From the NCBI RefSeq assembly GCF_050510895.1, contig NZ_JBNINT010000001.1, positions 3,224,001 to 3,288,000 on the forward strand: DNA of 64,000 nt, in the 5' to 3' direction. The notes beneath the pieces were generated by a model. The model made no database searches and was not told where the DNA came from. It worked only from the letters and a program-made list of their open reading frames with translations. The DNA comes from Pannonibacter phragmitetus_B. Lineage in GTDB: Bacteria; Pseudomonadota; Alphaproteobacteria; Rhizobiales; Stappiaceae. This document shows, piece by piece, positions 47,456 through 57,267 of this stretch. The position numbers and the translations under genes were made by a program. Position 1 is the first letter of the stretch. Each line of letters opens with the position of its first letter.

Positions 47456-48312
47456 ATGGAACGTGCACTGACCGAGGAAATCCGGGAGCGGCTGGACGAG
47501 TTCACCACCACCGAACGGCGGGCGGCAGTGGCACTGCTGGCCAATTACCCGATGCTGGGCCTGGAGACTGTTGCTCAGTTCGCGGAGGCCGCAGGCGTCA
47601 GTTCACCGACAATCCTGCGCTTCGTGGCGAGGCTTGGCTTTCCTGGCTTTGCCGATTTCCAGAAACGGCTGCGCGCGGAGCTTGAGAACCAGCTGAAATC
47701 TCCTCTCGCCCGCGACCCTGCGCTGCCGGAAGCAGGCGCAGGCTGTGGCAACGCCTTTGCCGACAAGCTTGTCGAGAACCTGCGCGAGACCTTCCAGCAT
47801 CTGCCGCAGAAGGACATTGACGCTTTTGTCCGGCTGCTTGCGGACGAAAAGCGGACAATCCACCTCATTGGCGGGCGCTTCACCGATGCCCTTGCCCGCT
47901 ACATGGCCGCGCATCTGCGCATCGTGCGCCCCGGCGTGCAGCACGTGGCCGGACAGGAAGGCAACTGGCTGGACCAGCTGATCGGCATGGGCCCCAAGGA
48001 TGTGCTGGTCGTCTTCGACATACGCCGCTATCAGACCGAAATCATCCGCTTTGCCGAAGCCGCAGCCCGGCAGGGGTGACCGTGGGACTGATCACCGACA
48101 GCTGGATGTCGCCGATTGCCCGGATTGCTGCCCACGTGCTTCCTGCCCGCGTGGCTGTTCCGTCACCCTGGGATTCCTCCACCGCGCTGATGGCCATCGC
48201 CGAAGCGCTGATTGCCGGTGTGACGCAGGAAAACTGGGACCGCAGCGAGCAGCGCATGAAAGCCCTCGAAGCCCTGCGCCATGCCCGCGATCCGGAACGC
48301 CCGGCGGATTGA
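47456..48312 (+). CDS. MurR/RpiR-family transcriptional regulator, one-base frameshift
   Basis: Corrected length 285 residues. N-terminal HTH_6 domain (FAEAAGVSSPTILRFVARLG) is followed by an SIS domain from about residue 125 (IHLIGGRFTDALARYMAAHL). SIS domains sense phosphosugars, but in many RpiR relatives other metabolites. The frame breaks at 48073-48076. One extra G in GGGG turns a stop into AARQGVTVGLITDSWMSPIAR and the normal ending. ATG 47456 is preferred over 47411 since the product starts MERALTEEIRERLDEF, the expected first helix. Probably controls the divergent TRAP operon through the inverted repeat between them. Confidence 0.87.
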
Positions 48313-48622
48313 GAGCATTGCGGAGGAGGAGACCCTCCCCACGCACTATCCGTATCCGTCATGCCATTGCCCGGTCACGGGCTCGAGAGGGCTTCTCTCC
48401 CCCGCATCAGCCTTTGCGCCAACCGGCAGGAAAGGCCAATGTTCACTTTGAACGCAGGAAGAAGGAGCGGGCCTTCTTTTTGCCGCTGCGCCCCCTCTCC
48501 CTTGAGGGGAGAGGAGTTGGAGCCTGACTTACAATCCGTTGTAAACACAGCCGCAGCAAAGGAAGTAGATGCCATGATTAAGGCCATGGCATCACGGCGG
48601 AGAGGCAGAAGCCTGTTTCCCC
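48313..48622. other. Gap with palindromic repeats between RpiR and choV
   Basis: 310 bases without a gene. CCTCTCCC / GGGAGAGG with a TTGAG loop (48494-48514) is a member of the dispersed CTCCCTTGAGGGGAG family. GATGCCATG / CATGGCATC (48568-48576, 48585-48593) is a second hairpin 30 bases past the choV stop on the minus strand and may end that operon. Confidence 0.55.
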
Positions 48623-49654
48623 TTACCCCATCGCCGCCAGCAGCTCTCCCTCACGGATGATACCCGCAGGCACGCCGCCATTGAGGACCACAACGGGGCC
48701 TGCCGACTGGCGCTTGAGGGCAATGACCTCTCGCAAGGGGGTTGCCAGACCACAGGACGTGCTGCCTTCCGGCGCAGTGCCTTGCGGCTCCAGCGGCACC
48801 ATCACATCCTGCGCCCGCAGCACGTTGAGCGGGTTCATGTGGGCGACGAAATCCGCCACATAGGGCGTTGCAGGAGAGCGGACGATTTCCTGCGGCGTAC
48901 CGAGCTGGATGATCCGCCCGCCTTCCATGATGGCGATGCGCGAGCCGATCTTGGCCGCTTCATCGAGGTCATGGCTGACGAAGACGATGGTGCGGTTGAG
49001 CTTGCTTTGCAGCTCCAGAAGCTCATCCTGCAGCCGGTCGCGGATCAGCGGATCCAGTGCCGAGAAGGGCTCATCCATCAGCAGGATCGGCGCATCCGTG
49101 GCAAAGGCACGGGCGAGGCCAACGCGCTGCTGCATGCCGCCGGACAGCTCATGCACCTGCTTGCCGCCCACGCCTGCAAGGCCGACCAGCTCCAGCTGTT
49201 CGGCAACCTTGCGCCGCCGCTCAGCCACCGGCATGCCAGCGACCTCGAGGCCGAAGCCGACATTTTCGGCCACTGTGCGCCAGGGGAGCAGGGCAAACTG
49301 CTGAAACACCATGGCCACCCGGCTGCGGCGCAACCGGCGCAGGCGCTCCGGCCCGCAGGTGGCCGGATTGACCAGCCCGTCCTCGTCCCGCACCAGCGCC
49401 TCGCCCCGGATGACCGGGTTGAGGCCATTGACCGCGCGCAGAAGCGTGGATTTGCCCGAACCAGACAGGCCCATCAGCACAATCACCTCGCCCGGCATGA
49501 TGTCGAACGTGGCCCCGGCAACGCCCAGCGTCTGGCCGGTTTCTTCCTGGATTTCGGCGCGGGTGCGGCCCGCATCAATCAGCGGAAGGGCGGAGTTCGG
49601 CTCTGGGCCGAAGACAATATCCACGTTGCGGAAGGAAACGGCAGCTTCAGTCAT
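48623..49654 (-). CDS. choV: Choline/glycine betaine ABC transporter ATP-binding protein
   Basis: 343 residues, ProV/ChoV type. An N-terminal extension (EIQEETGQTLGVAGATFDI) is typical for this subfamily. Walker A GLSGSGKST, signature LSGGMQQRVGLARAF, Walker B ILLMDEPFSALD. The C-terminal tail after about residue 270 (LREVIALKRQSAGPVVVLNG) is CBS-like. It powers uptake. ATG 49654 lies inside the end of choW (8-base overlap). A longer upstream frame is only the choW shadow. Last gene of choX-choW-choV. Confidence 0.92.
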   Translation of the reverse strand: MTEAAVSFRNVDIVFGPEPNSALPLIDAGRTRAEIQEETGQTLGVAGATFDIMPGEVIVLMGLSGSGKSTLLRAVNGLNPVIRGEALVRDEDGLVNPATCGPERLRRLRRSRVAMVFQQFALLPWRTVAENVGFGLEVAGMPVAERRRKVAEQLELVGLAGVGGKQVHELSGGMQQRVGLARAFATDAPILLMDEPFSALDPLIRDRLQDELLELQSKLNRTIVFVSHDLDEAAKIGSRIAIMEGGRIIQLGTPQEIVRSPATPYVADFVAHMNPLNVLRAQDVMVPLEPQGTAPEGSTSCGLATPLREVIALKRQSAGPVVVLNGGVPAGIIREGELLAAMG

Positions 49655-50507
49655 TTGCGCCTCCCTTGCGGGTTTTGTCCGAGCGCCCCTTGAAGAACCG
49701 GTCGAGAACGATGGCGACGAGAACAATGGCCACGCCCACCTCGAAGCCCATGGCGATGTTGACCGAGTTGAGCGCCCGCAGCGTCGGCACGCCAAGGCCG
49801 TTGGCACCCACCAGCGCGGCAATCACCACCATGGACAGGGACAGCATGATCGTCTGCGTCAGGCCGGCCATGATCTGCGGCAGGGCATAAGGAAGTTCCA
49901 CCTTCCAAAGCAGCTGCCAGCGCGTAGTCCCAAAGGCCTCGCCCGCTTCAAGCAGCTGTGTGGGAGTCGAAGACACGCCAAGCTGGGTCAGGCGGATCGG
50001 CGCAGGCAGCGCAAAGATCACCGTGGCAATCAACCCCGGCACCATGCCGAGACCAAAGAGGATAAGCGCGGGAATGAGGTAGACGAAGGTCGGGATCGTC
50101 TGCATCAGATCCAGCACCGGCTGAAGGAAGGCATAGAAGCGCGGGTTATGCGCAGCCACGACACCAATCGGCACGCCCACTGCCATGCAGATTGCTGTCG
50201 AGCCGAGCACCAGCGCCAGCGTATCCATGGTGGCATCCCAGTAGCCCTGATTGATGATCAGCAGCAGGGAGCCCAGAACCAGAAGCGGAAAGCCGATGTT
50301 GCGGCGGACTACATAGGCCAGCAGGGTTACAACGGCGACGAGGACCAGAGGATGCGGCGTTTGCAGGCACCAGAGAATGCCGTCGATCAGCCCCTCAATG
50401 GCATAGGCGATGGCATCAAACACCATGTAGGCGTGGGTGGTCAGCCAGTCGACCACGGATTTGGCCCACTGGCCGATCGGAATCTTGTGGCTGGTCAGCC
50501 AGTCCAC
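49647..50507 (-). CDS. choW: Choline/glycine betaine ABC transporter permease
   Basis: 286 residues, ProW/ChoW family membrane protein with about six to seven hydrophobic segments. The inner-membrane permease motif EAGEAFGTTRWQLLWKVELP is the EAA loop that contacts ChoV, and MQTIPTFVYLIPALILFGLG is the usual central helix. It overlaps choV by 8 bases and follows choX at 166 bases. Specificity is taken from ChoX and the adjacent betI-betA-betB. Confidence 0.92.
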   Translation of the reverse strand: MDWLTSHKIPIGQWAKSVVDWLTTHAYMVFDAIAYAIEGLIDGILWCLQTPHPLVLVAVVTLLAYVVRRNIGFPLLVLGSLLLIINQGYWDATMDTLALVLGSTAICMAVGVPIGVVAAHNPRFYAFLQPVLDLMQTIPTFVYLIPALILFGLGMVPGLIATVIFALPAPIRLTQLGVSSTPTQLLEAGEAFGTTRWQLLWKVELPYALPQIMAGLTQTIMLSLSMVVIAALVGANGLGVPTLRALNSVNIAMGFEVGVAIVLVAIVLDRFFKGRSDKTRKGGAND

Positions 50508-50673
50508 GGCCTGCGAGAGCGGGGAGCCCCGGCTTGCGCCGTGGTGAGAAAGGTAAAGTCAGGAAAGGTCAATATTCACCCCCTTCCAGCCGGAATGGAG
50601 CCTCCGGCCAGTCAACGTGTCATCCAGCCGGGAGCGGCCTTGCGGGCCACTCACCGGAGCAGAGCGGGTGGGA

Positions 50674-51630
50674 TCAGAGACCGAGGGCCTGCTTCACGGC
50701 AGGAATGGCTTCGCCGCCGTCACGGGTGGTGACACCCGCAAGCCAGCCTTCGAAGCTGGCCGGATTGGCTTTCAGCCATGCGGTTGCCGCCTTGGCGGGA
50801 TCGGCGCTCTCATTCAGGATCGCGCCCATGATCTCGTTTTCCATGTCGAGCGAGAACTCGAGATTGGTCAGCAGCTTGCCCACATTGGCGCATTCGGACA
50901 CATAGCCCTTGCGCACATTGGTGTAGACGGTCGCGCCGCCATAGTTGGGGCCGAACACGTCATCGCCGCCTTCCAGATAGGCGATCTCGAAATTGGCATT
51001 CATCGGATGCGGCGCCCAGCCGAGGAAGACCACATCTTCCTTGCGCTTGGTGGCACGGGCGACCTGCGCCAGCATGCCCTGCTCGGAGCTTTCCACCACC
51101 TCGAAACTCTTCAGGCCGAACTGGTCCTGATCGATCATGCCGATGATGAGACGGTTTCCGTCGTTTCCAGGCTCGATGCCGTAGATCTTGCCGTCCAGAC
51201 TGTCCTTGAACTTGGCGATATCAGCGAAGCTCTTGAGGCCCTTGTCGTAGGTATATTGCGGCACAGCGAGCGTGTATTTGGCGCCCTCCAGATTGGCGCG
51301 CACCGTCTCGACCGAGCCATCCTCGCGATAAGGGGCGATGTCGGCCTCCATCGTCGGCATCCAGTTGCCCAGGAAGACGTCGATGTCCTTGTTCTTGAGC
51401 GATGCATAGGTGACCGGGACGGAGAGGATCTTGATGTCCGTCTCGTAGCCCAGCGCCTGGAGAAGCGTGGTGGTGACGGCGGTTGTCGCGGTGATGTCGG
51501 TCCAGCCCACATCCGAGAACCGCACCATCTTGCAGCTTTCAGGTTCCAGCGCCATGGCGCTGCTCGTCAAGGTCATGGCAAGGGCAAAACCCGCTGCCGT
51601 CCCGGCGATGAAAGTGGATCTACGCTTCAT
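50674..51630 (-). CDS. choX: Choline-binding periplasmic protein ChoX
   Basis: 318 residues with a cleavable signal (MKRRSTFIAGTAAGFALAM...AMA). Aromatic-box tryptophans characteristic of ChoX lie in SDVGWTDI, GNWMPTM and LGWAPHPMN, with Tyr in QYTYDKGL. It binds choline or acetylcholine in the periplasm for ChoWV. It is divergent from betI with a BetI-like palindrome between. The conserved box supports choline rather than generic glycine betaine, though this was not tested. Confidence 0.92.
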   Translation of the reverse strand: MKRRSTFIAGTAAGFALAMTLTSSAMALEPESCKMVRFSDVGWTDITATTAVTTTLLQALGYETDIKILSVPVTYASLKNKDIDVFLGNWMPTMEADIAPYREDGSVETVRANLEGAKYTLAVPQYTYDKGLKSFADIAKFKDSLDGKIYGIEPGNDGNRLIIGMIDQDQFGLKSFEVVESSEQGMLAQVARATKRKEDVVFLGWAPHPMNANFEIAYLEGGDDVFGPNYGGATVYTNVRKGYVSECANVGKLLTNLEFSLDMENEIMGAILNESADPAKAATAWLKANPASFEGWLAGVTTRDGGEAIPAVKQALGL

Positions 51631-51823
51631 CCGGTTCTTTCTCCTGCTTTCGCGTTGACGCCCTGTAATAACAGGACTCGTCCCCGGTGTTCACGGTCAA
51701 ATGAACCCGGCAGGACCCCTTATGCAATGGGGAACCTTTTCTATGCCCGTCTTTGCGGTGCGGATTGCCCCTCTGGATTTTGCTAATGAAACATTTTGCC
51801 GCAGGCTTGGCAAGTTTTGATTG

Positions 51824-51837
51824 ATTGATCGATCAAT
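51824..51837. promoter_or_regulatory. Candidate BetI operator between choX and betI
   Basis: ATTGATCGATCAAT is a perfect 14-bp palindrome 35 bases before betI, inside TTGATTGATCGATCAATTAA. BetI sites in other bacteria are AT-flanked dyads with TTGA/TCAA arms. Its position allows it to control both choXWV and betIAB. Choline would relieve repression. Confidence 0.65.
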
Positions 51838-51872
51838 TAAAAATATCCATAGGGCATGGAAAGGAGTGCCTG

Positions 51873-52496
51873 ATGCCGAAAATCGGGATGGAAGCGGAAC
51901 GCCGCCGCACCCTCATCGAAGCGACGGTGGACGCGATTCACGAGACGGGTTTCTGTGATGTGACAGTTGCGCAGATCGCCCGCCGCGCCGGAGTATCCGG
52001 CGGACTGGCTCACCACTATTTTGGCTCGAAAGATCAACTGCTTGCGGCCACCATGCGGCACCTGCTGCACGAGCTGGGTCAGGGCATCCGCTCAAGGCTT
52101 GCTGCCGCCTCAACCCCGCGTGAACGGATCTCTGCCATCATCGCCGGGAACTTCGATCCGGAGCAGTTCCGCGAGGCCGTGATTGCCGCGTGGCTGTCGT
52201 TCTACGCGCAGGCCCAGACAGCCGAATCCAACCAGCGCCTGCTGCGCATCTATGCCGCGCGCCTGACTTCCAACCTCACCTTCAACCTCAAGGCCTTCCT
52301 GTCTGCGAGAGATGCGGCGGAAGTCGCCGAAGGCACCGCCTCCATGATCGACGGCGTGTGGATCCGTCAGGCCCTGAGCCGGAAATCGCCGGACCGGGAA
52401 GCCGCCATCCGCATGGTGGAGGACTATGTGGAAGCGCAGATCCGTATGCGTCAGGCCGCTTCAAAGTCCAATGCCAGACCCGAGGTGCAGCCATGA
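51873..52496 (+). CDS. betI: Transcriptional repressor BetI
   Basis: 207 residues, TetR fold. HTH segment VTVAQIARRAGVSGGLAHHY, then FGSKDQLLAATMRHLLHEL, the BetI-specific stretch, and the C-terminal choline-binding domain with AVIAAWLSFYAQAQ. It represses glycine betaine synthesis when choline is absent. ATG 51873 follows AAGGAG. An upstream in-frame codon at 51825 lies in the operator. Its stop overlaps the betA start (ATGA). Confidence 0.93.
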   Translation: MPKIGMEAERRRTLIEATVDAIHETGFCDVTVAQIARRAGVSGGLAHHYFGSKDQLLAATMRHLLHELGQGIRSRLAAASTPRERISAIIAGNFDPEQFREAVIAAWLSFYAQAQTAESNQRLLRIYAARLTSNLTFNLKAFLSARDAAEVAEGTASMIDGVWIRQALSRKSPDREAAIRMVEDYVEAQIRMRQAASKSNARPEVQP

Positions 52497-54150
52497 GCGG
52501 ATATGACTTCATCATCGTTGGCGCCGGTTCTGCGGGCTGCGCCATGGCCGCGCGGCTGTCGGAAGACCCGTCTAGCCGCGTGCTTGTGCTGGAATTTGGC
52601 GGCACGGATGCCGGGCCCTTCATCCAGATGCCGGCCGCCCTCTCCTATCCCATGAACATGCGCCGCTATGACTGGGGCTTTGCCAGCGAGCCGGAGCCGC
52701 ATCTGGGCGGCCGCGTGCTGGCGACACCCCGCGGCAAGGTGATCGGCGGCTCCTCCTCAATCAACGGCATGGTCTATGTGCGCGGTCACGCGAAGGACTT
52801 CGACACCTGGGAAGCGATGGGCGCCAGCGGCTGGGGATACCGGCATGTGCTGCCCTATTTCCAGCGGATGGAGAATGCCAAGGCTGGTGACGATGGCTGG
52901 CGCGGGCGCAGCGGCCCCTGCATGTGCAGCGCGGGCCCAAGCACAACCCGCTGTTCAATGCCTTCATCGAAGCCGGGCGGCAGGCGGGTTATGAGACCAC
53001 TGCCGACTACAATGGCGAGAAGCAGGAAGGCTTCGGCGACATGGAGATGACCGTCTACAAGGGTCAGCGCTGGTCCGCCGCAAATGCCTATCTGAAGCCC
53101 GCCCTCAAGCGCGGCAATGTGGACCTGATCACCGGCGCGCTTGTTCGGCGGGTAGTGATCGAAAATGGCCGGGCCACAGGCGTGGAATATCAGCGCGGCA
53201 GCGGCACACCTCAGGTGGTCCATGCCCGGCGCGAGGTGATCATCTCCGCCTCGTCGATCAACTCGCCCAAGCTGCTGATGCACTCCGGCATCGGCCCGGC
53301 GCAGCATCTGAAGGACAACGGCATCGAGGTTGTGGCAGACCGGCCCGGCGTCGGCGCCAACCTGCAGGACCATCTGGAGCTTTACCTGCAGCAAGCCTGC
53401 ACCCAGCCGGTCACGCTCTACAAGCACTGGAATCTCATTTCCAAGGCGCTGATCGGGGCGCAGTGGCTTCTCACCGGCAAGGGGCTTGGGGCTTCCAACC
53501 AGTTCGAGACCTGCGCCTTCATCCGCTCCAAGGCCGGCATCGACTATCCGGACATCCAGTTCCACTTCATCCCCTTTGCCGTGCGCTATGACGGCAAGGC
53601 GGCGGCGGAGGGGCACGGATTCCAGGCCCATGTGGGGCCGATGCGCTCCAAGTCACGCGGCGCGGTGCGGCTCAGAAGCGGTGATCCGCTGGACAAGCCG
53701 TCGATCCGCTTCAACTACATGTCCCATGCCGATGACTGGGCCGATTTCCGTGCCTGCATCCGCCTGACGCGGGAGATCTTCGGGCAGGAGGCTTTCACTC
53801 CCTTCCGGGGCAAGGAAATTCAGCCCGGCAGCCATCTGCAAAGCGACGAGGAGCTGGACGGCTTCATCCGCGAGCATGTGGAAAGCGCCTATCACCCCTG
53901 CGGCACCTGCCGCATGGGGGCCAAGGACGATCCCATGGCCGTGGTGGACCCGGAATGCCGGGTGATCGGCGTTGATGGGTTACGGGTGGCGGACAGTTCC
54001 ATCTTCCCGCAGGTGACCAACGGCAATCTCAATGCCCCCTCGATCATGGTGGGCGAGAAGGCTTCGGACCATATCCTTGGCCGCACGCCCCTGCCCGCCT
54101 CCAATCAGGAACCGTGGATCCATCCGGACTGGCAAAACAGCCAGCGTTGA
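52493..54150 (+). CDS. betA: Choline dehydrogenase BetA, one-base frameshift
   Basis: Corrected length 552 residues, a flavin-dependent GMC oxidoreductase that oxidises choline to betaine aldehyde at the inner membrane. FAD motif VGAGSAGCAMAARLSEDP at the start, PRGKVIGGSSSINGMVYVRG in the middle, active-site YHPCGTCRMG near the end. The frame breaks at 52915-52918. One extra C in CCCC turns SGPCMCSA into SGPLHVQRGPKHNPLFNAF. Overlaps betI by four bases. 63 bases separate it from betB. Confidence 0.92.
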
Positions 54151-54213
54151 TCCAAAAGACCGAACAGAAGAGTGCCCGAAGCGGCACCCAGTCAACAGAA
54201 CGGAGCGAAGCCC

Positions 54214-55677
54214 ATGCGCGCGCAACCCGCAGCCTCCCACTATATCGGCGGCGCCTATGTGGAGAGCCCCGAAGGCTCTGCATTCGACAGCATCTACCCG
54301 GCTACCGGCGAAGTGATCGCCCGGCTGCATGGCGCAGATGACGCCACCATCGAAGCGGCCATGGCAGCCGCCCGCGAAGGGCAGAAACTCTGGGCCGCAA
54401 CACCTGCCGCCGAGCGCGGCCGGGTGCTGCGCCGGGCGGCGGACATCCTGCGCCAGCAGAACCGGGAGCTGAGCGAGCTTGAAACGCTGGACACTGGCAA
54501 GCCCTTGCAGGAAACGCTCATCGCCGATGCGGCTTCCGGCGCGGACTGCCTCGAATATTTCGGCAATCTCGCCGCCACGCTGACCGGCGAGCACATCGAT
54601 CTGGGCGGCTCCTTCGCCTACACCCGCCGCGAGCCGCTGGGCATCTGCGTTGGGATCGGCGCATGGAACTACCCGATCCAGATCGCCTGCTGGAAGGCCG
54701 CTCCCGCCCTTGCCTGCGGCAATGCCATGATCTTCAAGCCCTCGGAAGTGACGCCGCTCTCCGCCCTGAAGCTGGCTGAAGCGCTCACGGAGGCTGGCGT
54801 TCCTGCCGGGGTGTTCAACGTGGTGCAGGGCGCGGGCGATGTGGGGGCAAAGCTCGTCTCCCATCCGGCTGTCGCCAAGGTCTCCGTCACCGGCTCCGTG
54901 CCGACGGGCCGCAAGGTGGCTGGCCTTGCGGGCTCCAACCTCAAGCATCTGACGCTGGAACTCGGCGGCAAGTCGCCGCTGATCCTGTTCGATGATTCAG
55001 ATCTGGAAAGCGCCGTCTCGGCAGCCATCAACGCCAATTTCTATTCCACCGGCCAGATCTGTTCCAACGGCACCCGCGTCTTCGTGCAGAAGGGCCTGAA
55101 GGAAGCCTTCCTGAAGCGCCTTGCCGAGCGCACCGCCAATGCGGTGATGGGCGACCCGCTGGACGAGGCCGTCAACCTCGGCCCGCTCGTGTCAAAGGCG
55201 CAGTACGACAAGGTGCTCGGCTACATGAAGCTGGGCCAGGACGAAGGCGCAAGGCTCGTCTGCGGCGGCAAGGCCGCGCAGGTGCCGCAGTTCCCGCAAG
55301 GCCTGTTCGTGGAGCCGACCGTCTTTGCCGATGTTCAGGACTCCATGCGCATTGCCCGGGAAGAAATCTTCGGCCCGGTGATGTGCGTGCTCGATTTCGA
55401 AACGGAAGAAGAAGTCGTCACCCGCGCCAACGCCACCGAATTCGGCCTCGGCGCCGGTGTCTTCACCCGCGACATCCAGCGCGCCCACCGGGTCATCGGC
55501 CAGCTTCAGGCGGGCACTTGCTGGATCAACACCTACAACCTCACACCCATCGAAATGCCCTTCGGCGGCTTCAAATCTTCCGGCATCGGCCGCGAAAACG
55601 GCCACGCGGCCATTGCCCACTACAGCCAGATCAAGAGCGTCTACGTGGAAATGGGACGGACTGAGGCGGCTTATTGA
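54214..55677 (+). CDS. betB: Betaine-aldehyde dehydrogenase BetB
   Basis: 487 residues, intact ALDH. GIGAWNYPIQIACWKAAPAL, Glu in LELGGKSPLILF and catalytic Cys in YSTGQICSNGTRVF match BetB, including the GQICSNGTRVF signature. It converts betaine aldehyde to the osmoprotectant glycine betaine with NAD(P). ATG 54214 follows GGAGCG and gives the normal N-terminus MRAQPAASHYIGGAYV. The upstream codon at 54172 is less likely. Completes betI-betA-betB. No betC (choline sulfatase) is present. Confidence 0.94.
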   Translation: MRAQPAASHYIGGAYVESPEGSAFDSIYPATGEVIARLHGADDATIEAAMAAAREGQKLWAATPAAERGRVLRRAADILRQQNRELSELETLDTGKPLQETLIADAASGADCLEYFGNLAATLTGEHIDLGGSFAYTRREPLGICVGIGAWNYPIQIACWKAAPALACGNAMIFKPSEVTPLSALKLAEALTEAGVPAGVFNVVQGAGDVGAKLVSHPAVAKVSVTGSVPTGRKVAGLAGSNLKHLTLELGGKSPLILFDDSDLESAVSAAINANFYSTGQICSNGTRVFVQKGLKEAFLKRLAERTANAVMGDPLDEAVNLGPLVSKAQYDKVLGYMKLGQDEGARLVCGGKAAQVPQFPQGLFVEPTVFADVQDSMRIAREEIFGPVMCVLDFETEEEVVTRANATEFGLGAGVFTRDIQRAHRVIGQLQAGTCWINTYNLTPIEMPFGGFKSSGIGRENGHAAIAHYSQIKSVYVEMGRTEAAY

Positions 55678-55725
55678 GGGGGAACAGGGCAGGGATTAGT
55701 CCGGTTAGCCCGTCAGGCACCAACT

Positions 55726-55868
55726 CCTCTCCCCCTTGAGGGGAGATGCCCCCGGCAGGGGGGCAGAGGGGGTAACGGCCTGCCCGCATGTGAGAGAGGT
55801 CCTGCCGTACTGAAGCGCTGCCCCCCTCTGTCTGCTAACGCAGACATCTCCCCCTCAAGGGGGAGAGG
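55726..55868. repeat. Inverted pair of extragenic palindromic elements after betB
   Basis: Two copies of an approximately 47-bp element face each other: left at 55726-55772 and right at 55821-55868. Each has a CTCCCCCTTGAGGGGGAG-type palindrome plus an inner hairpin, and they end in CAGAGGGG/CCCCTCTG. The inner hairpins differ (the right one is GTCTGCTAACGCAGAC), showing separate drift. The rest of 55678-56008 shows no gene. This family is typical of Rhizobiales intergenic DNA. Confidence 0.8.
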
Positions 55869-56008
55869 GGCGCTGCGGCCACCGGACAGTGCTGTGTCTC
55901 TCTCGTAACCCCGGCACATTGCAACCTTATAATCAGACTGCACCAACAAGCATAGGAAGCGGATAGCCCCCGCTAGCCGTCCCACCGGCAAAGCCCTATA
56001 AGCAGCCC

Positions 56009-57191
56009 ATGACAGATATTGATGTTCTTGTCCTCGGCGCCGGGGCGGCCGGGTTGATGTGTGCGATTGAGGCGGGAAAGCGGGGGCTTTCCGTGCTGGT
56101 GATCGACCATGCCAAACGCCCGGCGGAGAAGATCCGCATTTCCGGCGGCGGGCGGTGCAACTTCACCAATTTGCACACCACGCCGGCCAATTTCCTGTCG
56201 CAGAACCCGCGCTTCTGCGTTTCGGCGCTGAAGCGCTATACGCCGCTGCATTTCCTCAAGCTGGTGGAGGCGCACCGCATTCCCTGGCATGAGAAGACGC
56301 TGGGCCAGCTGTTCTGCGACAACGCGGCCATGGACATCATCCATATGCTGCTGCGCGAAGCGGAGGCGGCGGGGGTGAAGCTGTGGATGGAAACGTCCTT
56401 TACCGCCGTCAGCAAGCCGGATGACCGGTTTTCCGTTGCCACCTCACGCGGGCCCTGCGCGCCCGGGCGCTGGTGGTGGCGACAGGCGGGCCTTCGATCC
56501 CGAAAATGGGTGCCACCGGCATCGGCTACGAGATTGCAAAGCAGTTTGGCCTTGCCGTGGTTCCGCCCCGCCCCGCGCTGGTGCCGCTGACCTTTTCGGA
56601 CGACAACAAGATCCTCTGCACGAAACTTGCGGGCGTGTCGGTGGATGCGGTCGTCAGCTTCGGCAAGACGCGCTTCCGCGAGGGGCTGCTCTTCACGCAC
56701 CGGGGCTTTCCGGCCCGTCGATCCTGCAGATCTCGTCCTACTGGCGCGAGGGCCTGCCGGTCACCATCGACCTGCTGCCGCAGACGGATGTGTTTGCCGC
56801 ACTAAAGACGGGCAAGACCAGCCACGGCAAGCAGGATGTGCGCACTGCGCTCGCCGGGCTTTTGCCCAAACGGCTAGCCGAAGAGCTGAGCGCCGCCCAT
56901 GGCTTTGGCGGACGGCTGGCCGACCAGCCCGACAAGGTGCTGCAAAAGATGGGCAGCGCCATCAACAGCTGGCAGCTGCTGCCCGCAGGCACGGAAGGCT
57001 ACCGCACGGCGGAGGTGACATTGGGCGGTGTGGACACAACCGCCCTCTCCTCCCGCTCCATGGAAGCCAATGATGTGCCGGGGCTCTATTTCATCGGCGA
57101 GGTGGTGGATGTGACCGGGCATCTCGGCGGGTTCAATTTCCAGTGGGCCTGGGCCTCGGGCCATGCGGCAGGGCAGGCTGTACTCGGCTAA
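56009..57191 (+). CDS. HI0933/YhiN-family flavoprotein (BaiN-like), two frameshifts
   Basis: Corrected length 394 residues. N-terminal FAD-binding VLVLGAGAAGLMCAIEAGKR, then KIRISGGGRCNFTN, the hallmark of the family, and a second flavin segment GEVVDVTGHLGGFNFQWAWA at the end. Function of most members is unknown; BaiN is a proposed reductase. Two breaks: 56450-56452 (one extra G gives TSRGALRARALVVATGGPSI) and 56702-56705 (one extra G gives THRGLSGPSILQISSYWREG). ATG 56009. It stands alone before the LacI gene. Confidence 0.85.
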
Positions 57192-57267
57192 AAGCTGCAC
57201 TTGCTGCATCGCACAAATTTGCTGACAAGCCCGTTGCGGCCGCTATAGTCGGGGCAGCTGGGGAGTG

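Noticed and set aside
51822..51837. FNR/FixK box in TTGATTGATCGATCAA before betI
   Set aside because: Half-sites TTGAT and ATCAA are not four bases apart (two or six), so the spacing is wrong. A BetI operator fits better.
51825..51872. Upstream start for BetI at 51825
   Set aside because: It lies within the operator-like palindrome and lacks a ribosome site, whereas ATG 51873 follows AAGGAG.
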